From NCBI GenBank assembly GCA_947452535.1, contig CANGCM010000004.1:30998-94997 (forward strand): 64,000 bases of DNA, in the 5' to 3' direction. Of the stretch, positions 55,226 through 64,000 are shown piece after piece. The stretch is from Burkholderiaceae bacterium (lineage in GTDB: Bacteria; Pseudomonadota; Gammaproteobacteria; Burkholderiales; Burkholderiaceae). Made by a program: the position numbers and the translations under genes. The notes below the pieces were generated by a model. The model had not been told where the DNA came from, did no database searches, and saw nothing but the letters and a program-made list of their open reading frames with translations. Each line of letters opens with the position of its first letter. Within the stretch, counting starts at the first letter, position 1.

Positions 55226-56410
55226 ATGAACATTCGTCATCATATTTTTGCGGTAGCTGCTGCTGCAATGTTATCAACCGGCGCTTATGCTGCCGATATT
55301 AAAGTAGGTGTTGCAGGTCCATTTACTGGCGGCTCATCTTCTATGGGTGTAAGTATGCGTGATGGTGTGCGCCTTGCTACCAAAGAAATCAATGCTGCAG
55401 GTGGCGTTAACGGCAATAAGATTGTTTTAGTTGAGCGTGACGATGAAGCAAAAAACGAGCGTGGCGTTCAAATTGCTCAAGAGCTAATTAATAATGAGAA
55501 AGTAGTCGCTACTCTGGGTTATATCAATACTGGCGTTGCCCTAGCTTCACAGCGTTTTTATCAAGATGCCAAGATTCCGGTATTGAATAACGTGGCTACG
55601 GGTACTTTGATTACAAAACAATTCCCCAATGCCCCTGAAAATTACGTTTTCCGTAATGCTGCTGCTGACAATATTCAAGCTCCAATGATTGCTAAAGAGG
55701 CCGTTGAGAAGCGTGGCTTGAAAAGGGTGGCGATTTTGGCTGACTCTACAAACTATGGTCAGTTGGGTCGTGAGGACTTAGAGAAGGCGCTGAAGACTTA
55801 CGGTGTAACTCCTGTAGCTACTGAGAAGTTTAATATTGGTGACGTTGATATGACTTCCCAGTTGCTCAAAGCAAAAAATGCTGGTGCAGATGTGGTTCTA
55901 ACTTATGCAATTGGACCTGAATTGGCTCAAATTGCTAATGGTATGGCTAAATTAGGCTGGAAAAAGCCATTGATTGGTAGCTGGACTTTGTCTATGGCTA
56001 GCTTTATTGATACTGCTGGCAAAAACGGTAACGGTGCAACCATGCCTGAGACGTTTATTCAAAATCCTCCAACAACGGCAAAACGTAAAGTCTTTGTAGA
56101 TAACTATCTTAAAGAGTTCAAGCCAAAGAACGGCATCATTGCATCTCCAGTATCAGCAGCTCAAGGATACGATTCGGTATACCTATTAGCCGCTGCTATT
56201 AAACAAGCAAATAGCACGGAAGGTCCTAAGCTCTTAGCTGCATTACAGGACTTGAAGAGCCCAGTAGAAGGCGTAGTAATGACTTACAACAAGCCATTTT
56301 CTGCGGCTGATCATGAGGCAGTTAAGGCTAAAGACGTAGTCATGGGTATTGTTGAGAACGGCCGTGTTGAGTTCTTAAATGCCGAAGATGCTGTTGCTAA
56401 GAAGAAGTAA
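55226..56410 (+). CDS. livK: branched-chain amino acid-type ABC transporter substrate-binding protein
   Basis: 394 aa; signal peptide; IKVGVAGPFTGGSSSMGVSMRDGVRLATKEINAAGGVNGNKIVLVERDDEAKNERGVQIAQELI. Confidence 0.92.
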   Translation: MNIRHHIFAVAAAAMLSTGAYAADIKVGVAGPFTGGSSSMGVSMRDGVRLATKEINAAGGVNGNKIVLVERDDEAKNERGVQIAQELINNEKVVATLGYINTGVALASQRFYQDAKIPVLNNVATGTLITKQFPNAPENYVFRNAAADNIQAPMIAKEAVEKRGLKRVAILADSTNYGQLGREDLEKALKTYGVTPVATEKFNIGDVDMTSQLLKAKNAGADVVLTYAIGPELAQIANGMAKLGWKKPLIGSWTLSMASFIDTAGKNGNGATMPETFIQNPPTTAKRKVFVDNYLKEFKPKNGIIASPVSAAQGYDSVYLLAAAIKQANSTEGPKLLAALQDLKSPVEGVVMTYNKPFSAADHEAVKAKDVVMGIVENGRVEFLNAEDAVAKKK

Positions 56411-56478
56411 TTTTGCTCTAGCGGGTAAGCGGTTTTAGTTTATACTGCACCGCAGCAATTAAAGTAGTAATACTGCCG

Positions 56479-56504
56479 AACGCCGCCCCTTAAGGCGGCG
56501 TTTT
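56479..56504 (+). terminator. GC-rich hairpin between livK and livH
   Basis: AACGCCGCC-ccttaa-GGCGGCGTTTT followed by GCTT. Confidence 0.7.
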
Positions 56505-56565
56505 GCTTACAATGTTCGATTCGTTAATAAAACAGTTTTAAGTATTTTCTTTTGGGCCAACAAAA

Positions 56566-57444
56566 ATGGACATGCTTGCACAAATCCTTTCAAGTGGTAT
56601 CGCGGTAGGGATGATCTACGCGGTGATCGCTTTCGGTTTTCAGCTAACTTTTGCTACCTCAGGTACATTGAATTTTGGACAGGGTGAGGCGCTGATGTTG
56701 GGTGCTTTAGTTGGTCTTACCTGTGTAGATACTTTTGGCATGAACTACTGGGTAATGATCCCGATTGTGTGCTTGTTTGGTATGGTCCAAGGTGGTTTTG
56801 TTGAGCTGATTGGTGTACGTCCCGCAATCAAAATTAAATCTGAGTTTGGTTGGATTATGTCCACGATTGCCCTCGGCATTATTTTCAAAAACGTGGCGGA
56901 AAATATCTGGGGCCGTGATGCATTGCCATTCCCATCCCCCTTGCCAATGGAGCCAATGAGTTTCTTGGGCGCAAATGTGTTGCCAATGGAAATTTTGGTA
57001 GTGGTTGGTGCTTTGGTCATGATGCTATTAGTTGAGTTCTTCAATCGCAAAACGATTTATGGCAAAGCAGTAGTCGCTACTGCAAACGATCGCGATGCTG
57101 CTGGCTTAATGGGCATCAATACCAGTATGGTCATTACTTTTTCCTATGCGCTGTCTTCCTTGACTGCTGCCTTTGCCGGCGTATTGATTGCGCCGTTGAC
57201 CTTAACGGGTGCAACGATGGGTGGAGCTTTAGGCTTGAAGGCTTTTGCGGTTGCGATTATTGGCGGCTTATCTAGCGGCCTCGGAATTATTGTTGGCGGT
57301 TTGATCTTGGGCATCGTAGAGACTGCAACTGGCTTTTACATCTCAACTGGTTATAAAGATGTTCCTGGTTTGATTTTGTTATTGCTGGTGTTGGCATACA
57401 AACCATCAGGTCTATTCGGCAAATCTGCGATTAAGAAAGTTTAA
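56566..57444 (+). CDS. livH: branched-chain amino acid-type ABC transporter permease
   Basis: 292 aa; GIAVGMIYAVIAFGFQLTFATSGTLNFGQGEALMLGA, GLGIIVGGLILGIVET. Confidence 0.92.
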   Translation: MDMLAQILSSGIAVGMIYAVIAFGFQLTFATSGTLNFGQGEALMLGALVGLTCVDTFGMNYWVMIPIVCLFGMVQGGFVELIGVRPAIKIKSEFGWIMSTIALGIIFKNVAENIWGRDALPFPSPLPMEPMSFLGANVLPMEILVVVGALVMMLLVEFFNRKTIYGKAVVATANDRDAAGLMGINTSMVITFSYALSSLTAAFAGVLIAPLTLTGATMGGALGLKAFAVAIIGGLSSGLGIIVGGLILGIVETATGFYISTGYKDVPGLILLLLVLAYKPSGLFGKSAIKKV

Positions 57445-59375
57445 TGATGAAATTGAAGTCTCTATTACCTCTATTCATTGCGATCGTAGGATTGTTTTGT
57501 TTGCCCCTATTTGTTCACAATCCTTATTACATTCACTTAGCTGAAACGATTCTGATTTACACCATTCTGTTATTCGGGCTGGATATTGTGGTGGGTTACA
57601 TAGGTCAGGTTTCCCTGGGGCATGCGGCCTTGTTCGGAATTGGCTCATACACTGCGGGTGTCATGTTCTTTCATTTTGGACTGCCTATTTGGGCAACCAT
57701 TCCCGCTTCTATTGTTGTAACTGCGTTTTTCGGTGGCATTCTAGCTTTACCAGCACTCAAGGTGATCGGCCCCTATTTGGCAATGGTGACTTTAGCCTTT
57801 GGAACGATTGGCCAGATCTTAATTAACGAGATGACTTGGTTAACTGAAGGCCCATTAGGTATCAAGATTCCCAAGCCTGAGCTCATGGGTGTTCCAATGA
57901 CTAAGGCGGAGTATTTCTGGCTAGTCTCTGCCATTCTGATTATTTCCTTAATCGTAGTGGACCGTTTTGTGAAATCACAAATGGGCCGCGCTTTTGAGGC
58001 CTTGCGTGATAGCCCAATTGCTTGTGACTGTATGGGCGTCTCGGTATATCGATTTAAGGTAATTGCATTTGTGATTAGCGCGGGCTTTGCGGGTTTGGCT
58101 GGTTGCTTGTACGCTTACTCTGAGCAATACATTTCTCCAAACACCTATAACAATGAACTGGCTGTACTCTTCTTGCTCGGCATCATCATGGGTGGGCGGA
58201 AGTCGCGCTTGGGTGCGGCGATTGGTGCAGCAATTATTGTGTTGTTGCCAAAACTCCTAGATGACATCAACCTATTCCGCATCGTCGCTTCGATCATCGC
58301 TATCGTAGTGGTACTTGGTGCGGCAATGGCCTTGTCCAAAAAAGTCACCACGCCAAGACGCGTTGCCATTCCGGTAGCAGGCGTTGTCGGTTTAGCAGCA
58401 TTTTCATTTTGGCTTAATAGCATTTCAGATTGGCGCTTGAGTATTTTCGGCTTCATGATTTTGTTAGTTGTTTACTATTTGCAAAATGGTATTGTTGGTT
58501 TTGCTAAGAGCTTTTATCAATCCATTCTCGGCAAAACGAAGACAACTCGTGGCGGTGATGCCGGGCAGGTAGATGACTCTATTAGCTTCATTAGCGCCGT
58601 TGGAACGCAAAATACCGGTACCGAGCTCTTAAAAGTGGATTCAGTCCTGATGCAGTTCGGCGGCTTGAAGGCATTGAATAACGTTGACTTAAGTATTAAG
58701 CGTGGCACGATTCATGGCTTGATCGGGCCTAACGGCTCAGGCAAGAGCACGATGATGAACGTTTTAACTGGCATCTATATACCTACTGCGGGTAATGTGC
58801 TGTATGCCGGTGAGAGTGTCATCGGTAAGACCTCGTCAGATATCGCTTTGTCAGGCATCGCACGTACTTTCCAGAACGTTCAACTCTTCGGTGAAATGAC
58901 GGCGATCCAAAATATTTTGGTTGGTCTACATCACACCTTTAAGTCAAACATGGTGGAGATTGCATTGCATCTGCCGCGTTACAAGAAGGAAGAGGCTGAA
59001 GCCCATGCTCGTGCAATGGCGCTCCTCAAATTCGTTGGCTTGGATGATTTGGCAAATGAAGAAGCGCGTAACCTGCCATACGGTAAGCAACGCTCTTTAG
59101 AAATCGCTCGCGCTTTGGCATTAGACCCAGAATTGCTCTTATTGGATGAGCCGGCTGCTGGCTTGACTGCACCAGATATTAAAGAGCTGTTGCGCATTAT
59201 TCGTAAGATCCGCGATAGCGGTATTACCTTCATCCTGATTGAGCATCACATGGATGTGGTGATGTCAGTATGCGATACCGTTTCTGTGTTGGACTTCGGC
59301 CAGAAGATTGCAGAAGGTAAACCCGCTGAAGTTCAGGCAAACGAGAAGGTGATTCATGCCTACTTGGGTACTTAA
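57444..59375 (+). CDS. fused ABC permease (LivM) - ATP-binding protein (LivG)
   Basis: 643 aa continuous ORF; LivM region VVGYIGQVSLGHAALFGIGSYTAGVMF; LivG region GLIGPNGSGKSTMMNVLTGIYIPTAG, LPYGKQRSLEIARALALDPELLLLDEPAAGL. Confidence 0.93.
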   Translation: MMKLKSLLPLFIAIVGLFCLPLFVHNPYYIHLAETILIYTILLFGLDIVVGYIGQVSLGHAALFGIGSYTAGVMFFHFGLPIWATIPASIVVTAFFGGILALPALKVIGPYLAMVTLAFGTIGQILINEMTWLTEGPLGIKIPKPELMGVPMTKAEYFWLVSAILIISLIVVDRFVKSQMGRAFEALRDSPIACDCMGVSVYRFKVIAFVISAGFAGLAGCLYAYSEQYISPNTYNNELAVLFLLGIIMGGRKSRLGAAIGAAIIVLLPKLLDDINLFRIVASIIAIVVVLGAAMALSKKVTTPRRVAIPVAGVVGLAAFSFWLNSISDWRLSIFGFMILLVVYYLQNGIVGFAKSFYQSILGKTKTTRGGDAGQVDDSISFISAVGTQNTGTELLKVDSVLMQFGGLKALNNVDLSIKRGTIHGLIGPNGSGKSTMMNVLTGIYIPTAGNVLYAGESVIGKTSSDIALSGIARTFQNVQLFGEMTAIQNILVGLHHTFKSNMVEIALHLPRYKKEEAEAHARAMALLKFVGLDDLANEEARNLPYGKQRSLEIARALALDPELLLLDEPAAGLTAPDIKELLRIIRKIRDSGITFILIEHHMDVVMSVCDTVSVLDFGQKIAEGKPAEVQANEKVIHAYLGT

Positions 59376-59406
59376 TCACTAGAACTATATTGAATCGGTA
59401 AACATC

Positions 59407-60135
59407 ATGTTATCTATTAAGAATCTTGAAGCAGGCTACGGCAAAGTAAAAGTTCTGCACGGCATCAACATCGAAGTTCCTAAGGGGCAAGTCATCACAT
59501 TGATCGGCTCGAATGGCGCCGGCAAAACAACAACGATGCGTGCCATTACTGGCATGATTAAGCCTACCAGCGGTGAAGTCACCTTAGGTGGCGAAAAAAT
59601 TGATGGTTACGACTCTCATAAAATTGCCCGCCTCGGTTTGGCGCATAGTCCAGAAGGTCGTCGTGTATTTACGACTATGTCCGTCAATGACAATCTCTTA
59701 TTGGGCGCATTCCCGCGTTTCACAGGTAGCCGCCCCAAGGGTGATATTCAGAGCGATTTAGAGCGCTCACTAGAAATGTTCCCACGCCTCAAAGAGCGTC
59801 GCAACCAATTGGCTGGAACTCTATCTGGTGGTGAGCAGCAGATGCTGGCAATGGCCCGTGCGGTGATGCTGAACCCCGAGATTATTCTCTTGGATGAGCC
59901 GTCAATGGGTCTTGCGCCAATTTTGGTTGAAGAAGTATTTAAGATCATTTCTAATCTCAAGTCACAAGGCGTCACCATGTTATTGGTGGAGCAATTTGCT
60001 GCAGCAGCCTTGAAGGTTGCCGACTATGGCTACGTGCTTGAGAATGGAAAAATTGCTACGCATGGTCCAGCAAACAAGTTAATGGATGATCCTGCAGTGA
60101 GAGCAGCCTACTTAGGTGGTGCTAGTAGTCACTAA
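59407..60135 (+). CDS. livF: branched-chain amino acid-type ABC transporter ATP-binding protein
   Basis: 242 aa; LIGSNGAGKTTTMRAITGM, LSGGEQQMLAMARAVMLNPEIILLDEPSMGLAPILVEEVF. Confidence 0.94.
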   Translation: MLSIKNLEAGYGKVKVLHGINIEVPKGQVITLIGSNGAGKTTTMRAITGMIKPTSGEVTLGGEKIDGYDSHKIARLGLAHSPEGRRVFTTMSVNDNLLLGAFPRFTGSRPKGDIQSDLERSLEMFPRLKERRNQLAGTLSGGEQQMLAMARAVMLNPEIILLDEPSMGLAPILVEEVFKIISNLKSQGVTMLLVEQFAAAALKVADYGYVLENGKIATHGPANKLMDDPAVRAAYLGGASSH

Positions 60136-60161
60136 GTGCTATTAGTTTCGGTGTTCATGAA

Positions 60162-60187
60162 AAGGCCCTCGACTGAGGGCCTTTTTT
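60162..60187 (+). terminator. rho-independent terminator after the liv operon
   Basis: AAGGCCCTC-gact-GAGGGCCTTTTTT. Confidence 0.88.
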
Positions 60188-60195
60188 CTATTGGA

Positions 60196-61011
60196 CTAGT
60201 GAAGCACGCCTTTAATCATTAGGCCAATAGCAATCACGAGGGTGAAGATAGAAAAAATGAGCTGAGTATGTGGGCCACTCAGTTTTTTTCCTAAAAGTAG
60301 TCCGACTAGCAAGCCACCTAAGGCTGCAAAAGCAAAAGGTGCTGCAACCATGATATTTAAGTTGCCGGTAATGGATGAGAAGATTGCGCCACCGCCTGTG
60401 ACGATAGCAAGCACTCCTAGAGAGGTTGCAACAATTGACTTTACTGGCAGATCGGTAAAGCGCTTAAGTGCTGGCACAATAATAAAACCACCACCAACAC
60501 CTAATAAGCCAGATAAAAAACCTGCAAGACCACCGGCAAATAAGAGGGCGCGCGCACAGGGTAGGGTCCATTGAAGTTTTCCAATAGCAGGATTCATCAG
60601 GCAAGGAGGAGGCTTTCTGTTTACTTCAGGAATACCTTTGATTTCATGATGCGCTTGTATAAACAAGCGAATACCCACATAGAGCAAGAGCAAGCTAAAC
60701 AGAATTTGTAAGGGTGTATTTGGAATCTTGGGTGCGAGCCAGAGACCTACTGGAGATAGAAGCAAACCAAAGATTGCCATAAAACCAGCCGCTTTATAGC
60801 GCAGGATCTTATTTTTTAAGCCGAGGATTGCACCAATGCTCGAAGCAAGGGCTACCGCACAAAGCGCTATCGGAGCTGCTTCTACAATAGGCATACCCAA
60901 GAAGAAGACTAAGAGGGGTACTGATAAGATTCCACCCCCAGCGCCGGTAAGGCCCATAAGCACGCCTACCAGAATGCCTAGTGCTGGGGTAATGAGGGTT
61001 GAATAGTCCAT
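60196..61011 (-). CDS. TauE/SafE-family membrane permease
   Basis: 271 aa; LVGVLMGLTGAGGGILSVPLLVFFLGMPIVEA and repeat GFLSGLLGVGGGFIIVPALKRFTDLPVKSIVATSLG. Confidence 0.9.
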   Translation of the reverse strand: MDYSTLITPALGILVGVLMGLTGAGGGILSVPLLVFFLGMPIVEAAPIALCAVALASSIGAILGLKNKILRYKAAGFMAIFGLLLSPVGLWLAPKIPNTPLQILFSLLLLYVGIRLFIQAHHEIKGIPEVNRKPPPCLMNPAIGKLQWTLPCARALLFAGGLAGFLSGLLGVGGGFIIVPALKRFTDLPVKSIVATSLGVLAIVTGGGAIFSSITGNLNIMVAAPFAFAALGGLLVGLLLGKKLSGPHTQLIFSIFTLVIAIGLMIKGVLH

Positions 61012-61030
61012 AACAATTTATTTTAGATTA

Positions 61031-61056
61031 ATATAGTATATAAATATATATAGTAT
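61031..61056. promoter_or_regulatory. AT-rich repeat, candidate ArsR/BigR-type operator
   Basis: Direct repeat ATATAGTAT at 61031-61039 and 61048-61056 in the tauE/MBL divergent intergenic region. Confidence 0.4.
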
Positions 61057-61076
61057 TTATTCGATGAAAGAATGCA

Positions 61077-61949
61077 TTGAGCTTAAACCAAGCCCCGCTG
61101 ATTAAAGACTTTTTTGATCCAGAAACCTGGACTTATACCTACGTTGTATATGAGGGAGATGCTAGTCCTTGCGTCATTATCGACTCAGTACTGAACTATG
61201 ACCCTAAATCAGGTAGAACAAGCACCACTTCGGCAGATGAAATCATCACCTTTGTTAGGGCGCACCAACTCCAGACAGTCTGGATTTTAGAGACTCATGC
61301 GCATGCAGATCATTTAACGGCAGCCCCCTATTTACAGAGCCATTTAGGCGGCCAACTGGTGATCGGCGATCACATTACCAGTGTGCAGACTGTCTTTAAA
61401 GCAATTTTCAATTTAGATGAGCGTTTTCAGGTTGACGGCACGCAATTTGATCGCTTGTTGAAAGAAGGTGAGTCACTCACTTTTGGTAAGTGCTCCTTAA
61501 AAGCCCTCTTTGTACCAGGACATACTCCTGCATGCATGGCCTATGAAATTGGCAATGCAATTTTTGTGGGTGATACCTTATTTATGCCGGATGTTGGTAC
61601 TGCCCGTTGTGACTTTCCGGGCGGTGACGCTAAGAACCTCTATCGTTCCATTCAAAGAATCTTGTCATATCCTGCAAAAACCAAGCTGTATATGTGTCAC
61701 GATTACCCCCCTAATGATCGGCCTGTAGCATGCATGACAACCGTTGCAGAGGAGAGGATAGGCAATATTCATGTTCATGATGGTGTTAGTGAGGAGCAGT
61801 TTGTGCAAATGCGTACTGCACGAGATAAGAGTTTGGAGATGCCGGTGCTGATTCTGCCATCAATTCAGGTGAATATTCGTGCAGGACACTTTCCAGAGCC
61901 AGATGCCAATGGTATTGCCTATTTAAAAATTCCATTAAATGCGCTATGA
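61077..61949 (+). CDS. MBL-fold hydrolase, Blh/persulfide dioxygenase-like
   Basis: 290 aa; ILETHAHADHLTAAPYLQSHLGG, FVPGHTPACMAYEIGNAIFVGDTLFMPDVGTARCDFPGGDAKNLYRSIQRIL, MCHDYPP; TTG start. Confidence 0.88.
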   Translation: MSLNQAPLIKDFFDPETWTYTYVVYEGDASPCVIIDSVLNYDPKSGRTSTTSADEIITFVRAHQLQTVWILETHAHADHLTAAPYLQSHLGGQLVIGDHITSVQTVFKAIFNLDERFQVDGTQFDRLLKEGESLTFGKCSLKALFVPGHTPACMAYEIGNAIFVGDTLFMPDVGTARCDFPGGDAKNLYRSIQRILSYPAKTKLYMCHDYPPNDRPVACMTTVAEERIGNIHVHDGVSEEQFVQMRTARDKSLEMPVLILPSIQVNIRAGHFPEPDANGIAYLKIPLNAL

Positions 61950-62281
61950 AAACAACTGCCACTAAAAATATGCCGATTTCTAAGGCGGAATTAAAAAAGA
62001 TGCAGTCTTCAGCTGATGATGCTTGCAAGCTGATGAAAGTCTTGTCTAACCGAGATCGAATGATGTTGTTATGTGAAATTGCTCAGGCAGAAAAATGTGT
62101 CGGTGAGTTAGAGCTTGCGCTGGATCTTCATCAGCCAACCCTCTCGCAGCAACTCACTGTTTTGCGCAAAGAGAAGCTGGTCAAAACACGACGAGAGGGC
62201 AAGCAAATTTACTACTCACTCTCCAGCCAGCCGGCAGTAGCGGTGATGAGCTCACTATATAAATACTACTGCAAAAAATAA
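61946..62281 (+). CDS. ArsR/SmtB-family regulator (BigR-like by context)
   Basis: 111 aa; DACKLMKVLSNRDRMMLLCEIAQAEKCVGELELALDLHQPTLSQQLTVLRKEKLVKTRREGKQIYYSL; ATGA overlap with the MBL gene. Confidence 0.9.
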   Translation: MKTTATKNMPISKAELKKMQSSADDACKLMKVLSNRDRMMLLCEIAQAEKCVGELELALDLHQPTLSQQLTVLRKEKLVKTRREGKQIYYSLSSQPAVAVMSSLYKYYCKK

Positions 62282-62299
62282 CTCAATCTAGTTTAGTGC

Positions 62300-62722
62300 T
62301 TACTGAGATTTTCTAGTACAAACACCGTGCAGTAAAAAAACTGTAAAGAATATTAGTCCGACTAGCCAGTGAGTCAGGATCAACGGCTCTCGGAATTCCG
62401 CAGGGCCGTAATAGAGTAGAGCGCCAGATATCAAGAGCGTTAGCAAAAATGCTAGCTGACTAAATCCACTGAGTAATTTTTTCTTCGACTTGAGGCCGGC
62501 TTTAAGATGAAACGGCAGTATCGTGCCTAAGGCAATGCTAGCTACTATGGCAGCTACCCCGTGCCACGCCAGTACTACATGTGTTCCAAGGAGCTCGCGT
62601 TGGATCTGAAACTCATGGCCCAGCAAATAAGCTGTGCCTGTGAGGGAGCAGCTGAGCATGCCTATGAGGACAAAATATCGTTGCCATGTAGGCATCTTAC
62701 CTAGACGATGCTTATTTTTCAT
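62300..62722 (-). CDS. multi-TM membrane protein, DUF4405 / cytochrome b-like
   Basis: 140 aa; 4 hydrophobic segments with conserved His (VVLAWHGVAAI, LILTHWLVGLIFF). Confidence 0.6.
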   Translation of the reverse strand: MKNKHRLGKMPTWQRYFVLIGMLSCSLTGTAYLLGHEFQIQRELLGTHVVLAWHGVAAIVASIALGTILPFHLKAGLKSKKKLLSGFSQLAFLLTLLISGALLYYGPAEFREPLILTHWLVGLIFFTVFLLHGVCTRKSQ

Positions 62723-63558
62723 GCCTTTAGGGTGCTATTGATTTTGATTGCTTGAGCAGAGAATTGCTCTAAGCAGGGGTGATGAATGTCTCCTGAAATA
62801 CTCACGACCTTTGTGAGCGCATCAGCATATACACATTGATTTGCTATAACCGAGTACGACCCTGAAAAATTAATGTGCTCGTGATTGATGGGATTCACAA
62901 TGGGGCTGATCGAATGGGTGCTCCGTTTCACAAAGTAGAGACTGCTAGTGGCAATGGCAGCCTCAGACAGACTACCTAGATTGATCAACTCTTGAGGATT
63001 TGCTGGATTTCTAATATGGATAGCTTGTGCCTCTTCTCCAAAAACCCGGAGATCTCCGCCAGCATTTACGGAGCCGGACAGAACTCCCGCAGATTGAAGA
63101 ATATCAACCGCGAGATCCACAGCAAATCCCTTGGCAATTCCTCCAAGATCAAGGCAGAGCGGTAGATCTGATCGTACCAAATTTGAATCTAGAAATTGAA
63201 GATGCTCAATGCCGCCAAATGGATTTACTTTAGGAATAGATTGGGCATCCATGTGCTTAGGTAAAAGGCCCCTAGCTACTAAGTGATGTCCAATTCCACA
63301 ATTAAAGAGTCCGCCAGAGTGACGGTGGATCTCTTGGGCGATCATAAGCACCTTTGCTGTCCAAGGATGAATGCGAACAGCCTCAAGATGGCTGTGTGCA
63401 TTGATATTAGAGAGCTCACTATCGGGTCCATAAAAGCCCATTAAATCCTGTACTTCTGCAATGCCTACAAATGCATTCTCAATTGCTTTTGAAGATCGTG
63501 TTTCATCAGTAGTTAGTATTTCGACGAAGGTGCCTAACATTGCTTTGCATCGAATCAT
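62719..63558 (-). CDS. apbE: FAD:protein FMN transferase (ApbE family)
   Basis: 279 aa; MLGTFVEI, LCLDLGGIAKGFAVDLAVDIL, GSVNAGGDLRVFG; 4-bp overlaps on both sides. Confidence 0.9.
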   Translation of the reverse strand: MIRCKAMLGTFVEILTTDETRSSKAIENAFVGIAEVQDLMGFYGPDSELSNINAHSHLEAVRIHPWTAKVLMIAQEIHRHSGGLFNCGIGHHLVARGLLPKHMDAQSIPKVNPFGGIEHLQFLDSNLVRSDLPLCLDLGGIAKGFAVDLAVDILQSAGVLSGSVNAGGDLRVFGEEAQAIHIRNPANPQELINLGSLSEAAIATSSLYFVKRSTHSISPIVNPINHEHINFSGSYSVIANQCVYADALTKVVSISGDIHHPCLEQFSAQAIKINSTLKA

Positions 63559-64000
63559 TTTGCTTGGGAAGTTTGGGTTTGATTTTTAAGTGCTATGTCA
63601 TATAGAACTGCTACCCGTTTCACCCCATCTGTTAGATGCTTGCAAGATAGGGTGGCCCCGCCAATATTCTGAATATCTTTATTAAGCTTAATTGGATCGG
63701 CTGCTGTTTTTCCAATGAACTGATTGCGCCACTGGACTTCGGCTACCTCGTAACCATAAGACTCAACATAATCTAAGATCTCTATCCCAGTTACCGCACC
63801 TGTTGGACTTAGTGCTACTGCATAGGTAATCATTTCATGCTTACCTACCACCTCATCGACAATGAACCAGCCACCCTCTGCCGATTTCCAAATGCGATTG
63901 CCTTGAAAAGGGTGGCGAATACTTGAAGCAGAGCGCATCCTTTCTTGTAATGCATCAGTAATGATGATGGGATTTTTTGTGAGTGACTGCTTGGGGATTA
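63555..64000 (-). CDS. FMN-binding-domain protein (5' end beyond the window)
   Basis: Frame stays open upstream of ATG 63938 to the edge (IPKQSLTKNPIIITDALQERMRSASS...); YVESYGYEVAEVQWRNQFIGKTAADPIKLNKDIQNIGGATLSCKHLTDGVKRV. Confidence 0.8.
   Translation of the reverse strand, partial: IPKQSLTKNPIIITDALQERMRSASSIRHPFQGNRIWKSAEGGWFIVDEVVGKHEMITYAVALSPTGAVTGIEILDYVESYGYEVAEVQWRNQFIGKTAADPIKLNKDIQNIGGATLSCKHLTDGVKRVAVLYDIALKNQTQTSQAK

Noticed and set aside
1-64000. CRISPR arrays, tRNA/rRNA genes, IS elements or prophage genes
   Set aside because: I saw no regularly spaced direct repeats, no tRNA-like cloverleaf sequence, and no transposase, integrase or phage structural ORFs. I cannot exclude small ncRNAs by eye.

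Overview
The window looks like a betaproteobacterial chromosome segment. A Burkholderiaceae / Polynucleobacter-like origin is my inference from gene content and codon usage, not a database match. Positions ~1-49,060 form a dense catabolic/transport island. It holds 14 genes for Bug/TctC-family periplasmic solute receptors, interleaved with small-organic-acid catabolic enzymes: three MmgE/PrpD, two beta-hydroxyacid dehydrogenases, an amidohydrolase, an Ldh-type dehydrogenase, a TPP enzyme, a carboxymuconolactone decarboxylase, FAH, PdxA-like, haloacetate-dehalogenase-like, LeuC/LeuD-like, two CaiB/BaiF CoA-transferases, an HMG-CoA-lyase-like protein, and several alpha/beta hydrolases and cupins. 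I see no TctA/TctB-like membrane partner in the window and only one recognisable transcription regulator (LysR) in the island. Positions ~49,060-64,000 look more like ordinary chromosome: small membrane proteins, an acyltransferase, DarP/YjgA, a RelE-like toxin-antitoxin pair with nested palindromes, a GMC oxidoreductase, an EamA transporter, a Liv-type ABC cassette with a fused LivM-LivG, a TauE / MBL persulfide-dioxygenase-like / ArsR (BigR-like) module, and a DUF4405-like / ApbE / FMN-binding flavinylation module. The most interesting items are the permease-less receptor archipelago (including a 9.5-kb same-strand run encoding five binding proteins of three families), a leaderless SBP-fold protein that may be an enzyme, a possible C5-diacid (citramalate-type) CoA pathway, a haloacetate-dehalogenase-like enzyme with its catalytic motifs intact, and several perfect inverted repeats in divergent intergenic regions with no adjacent regulator.
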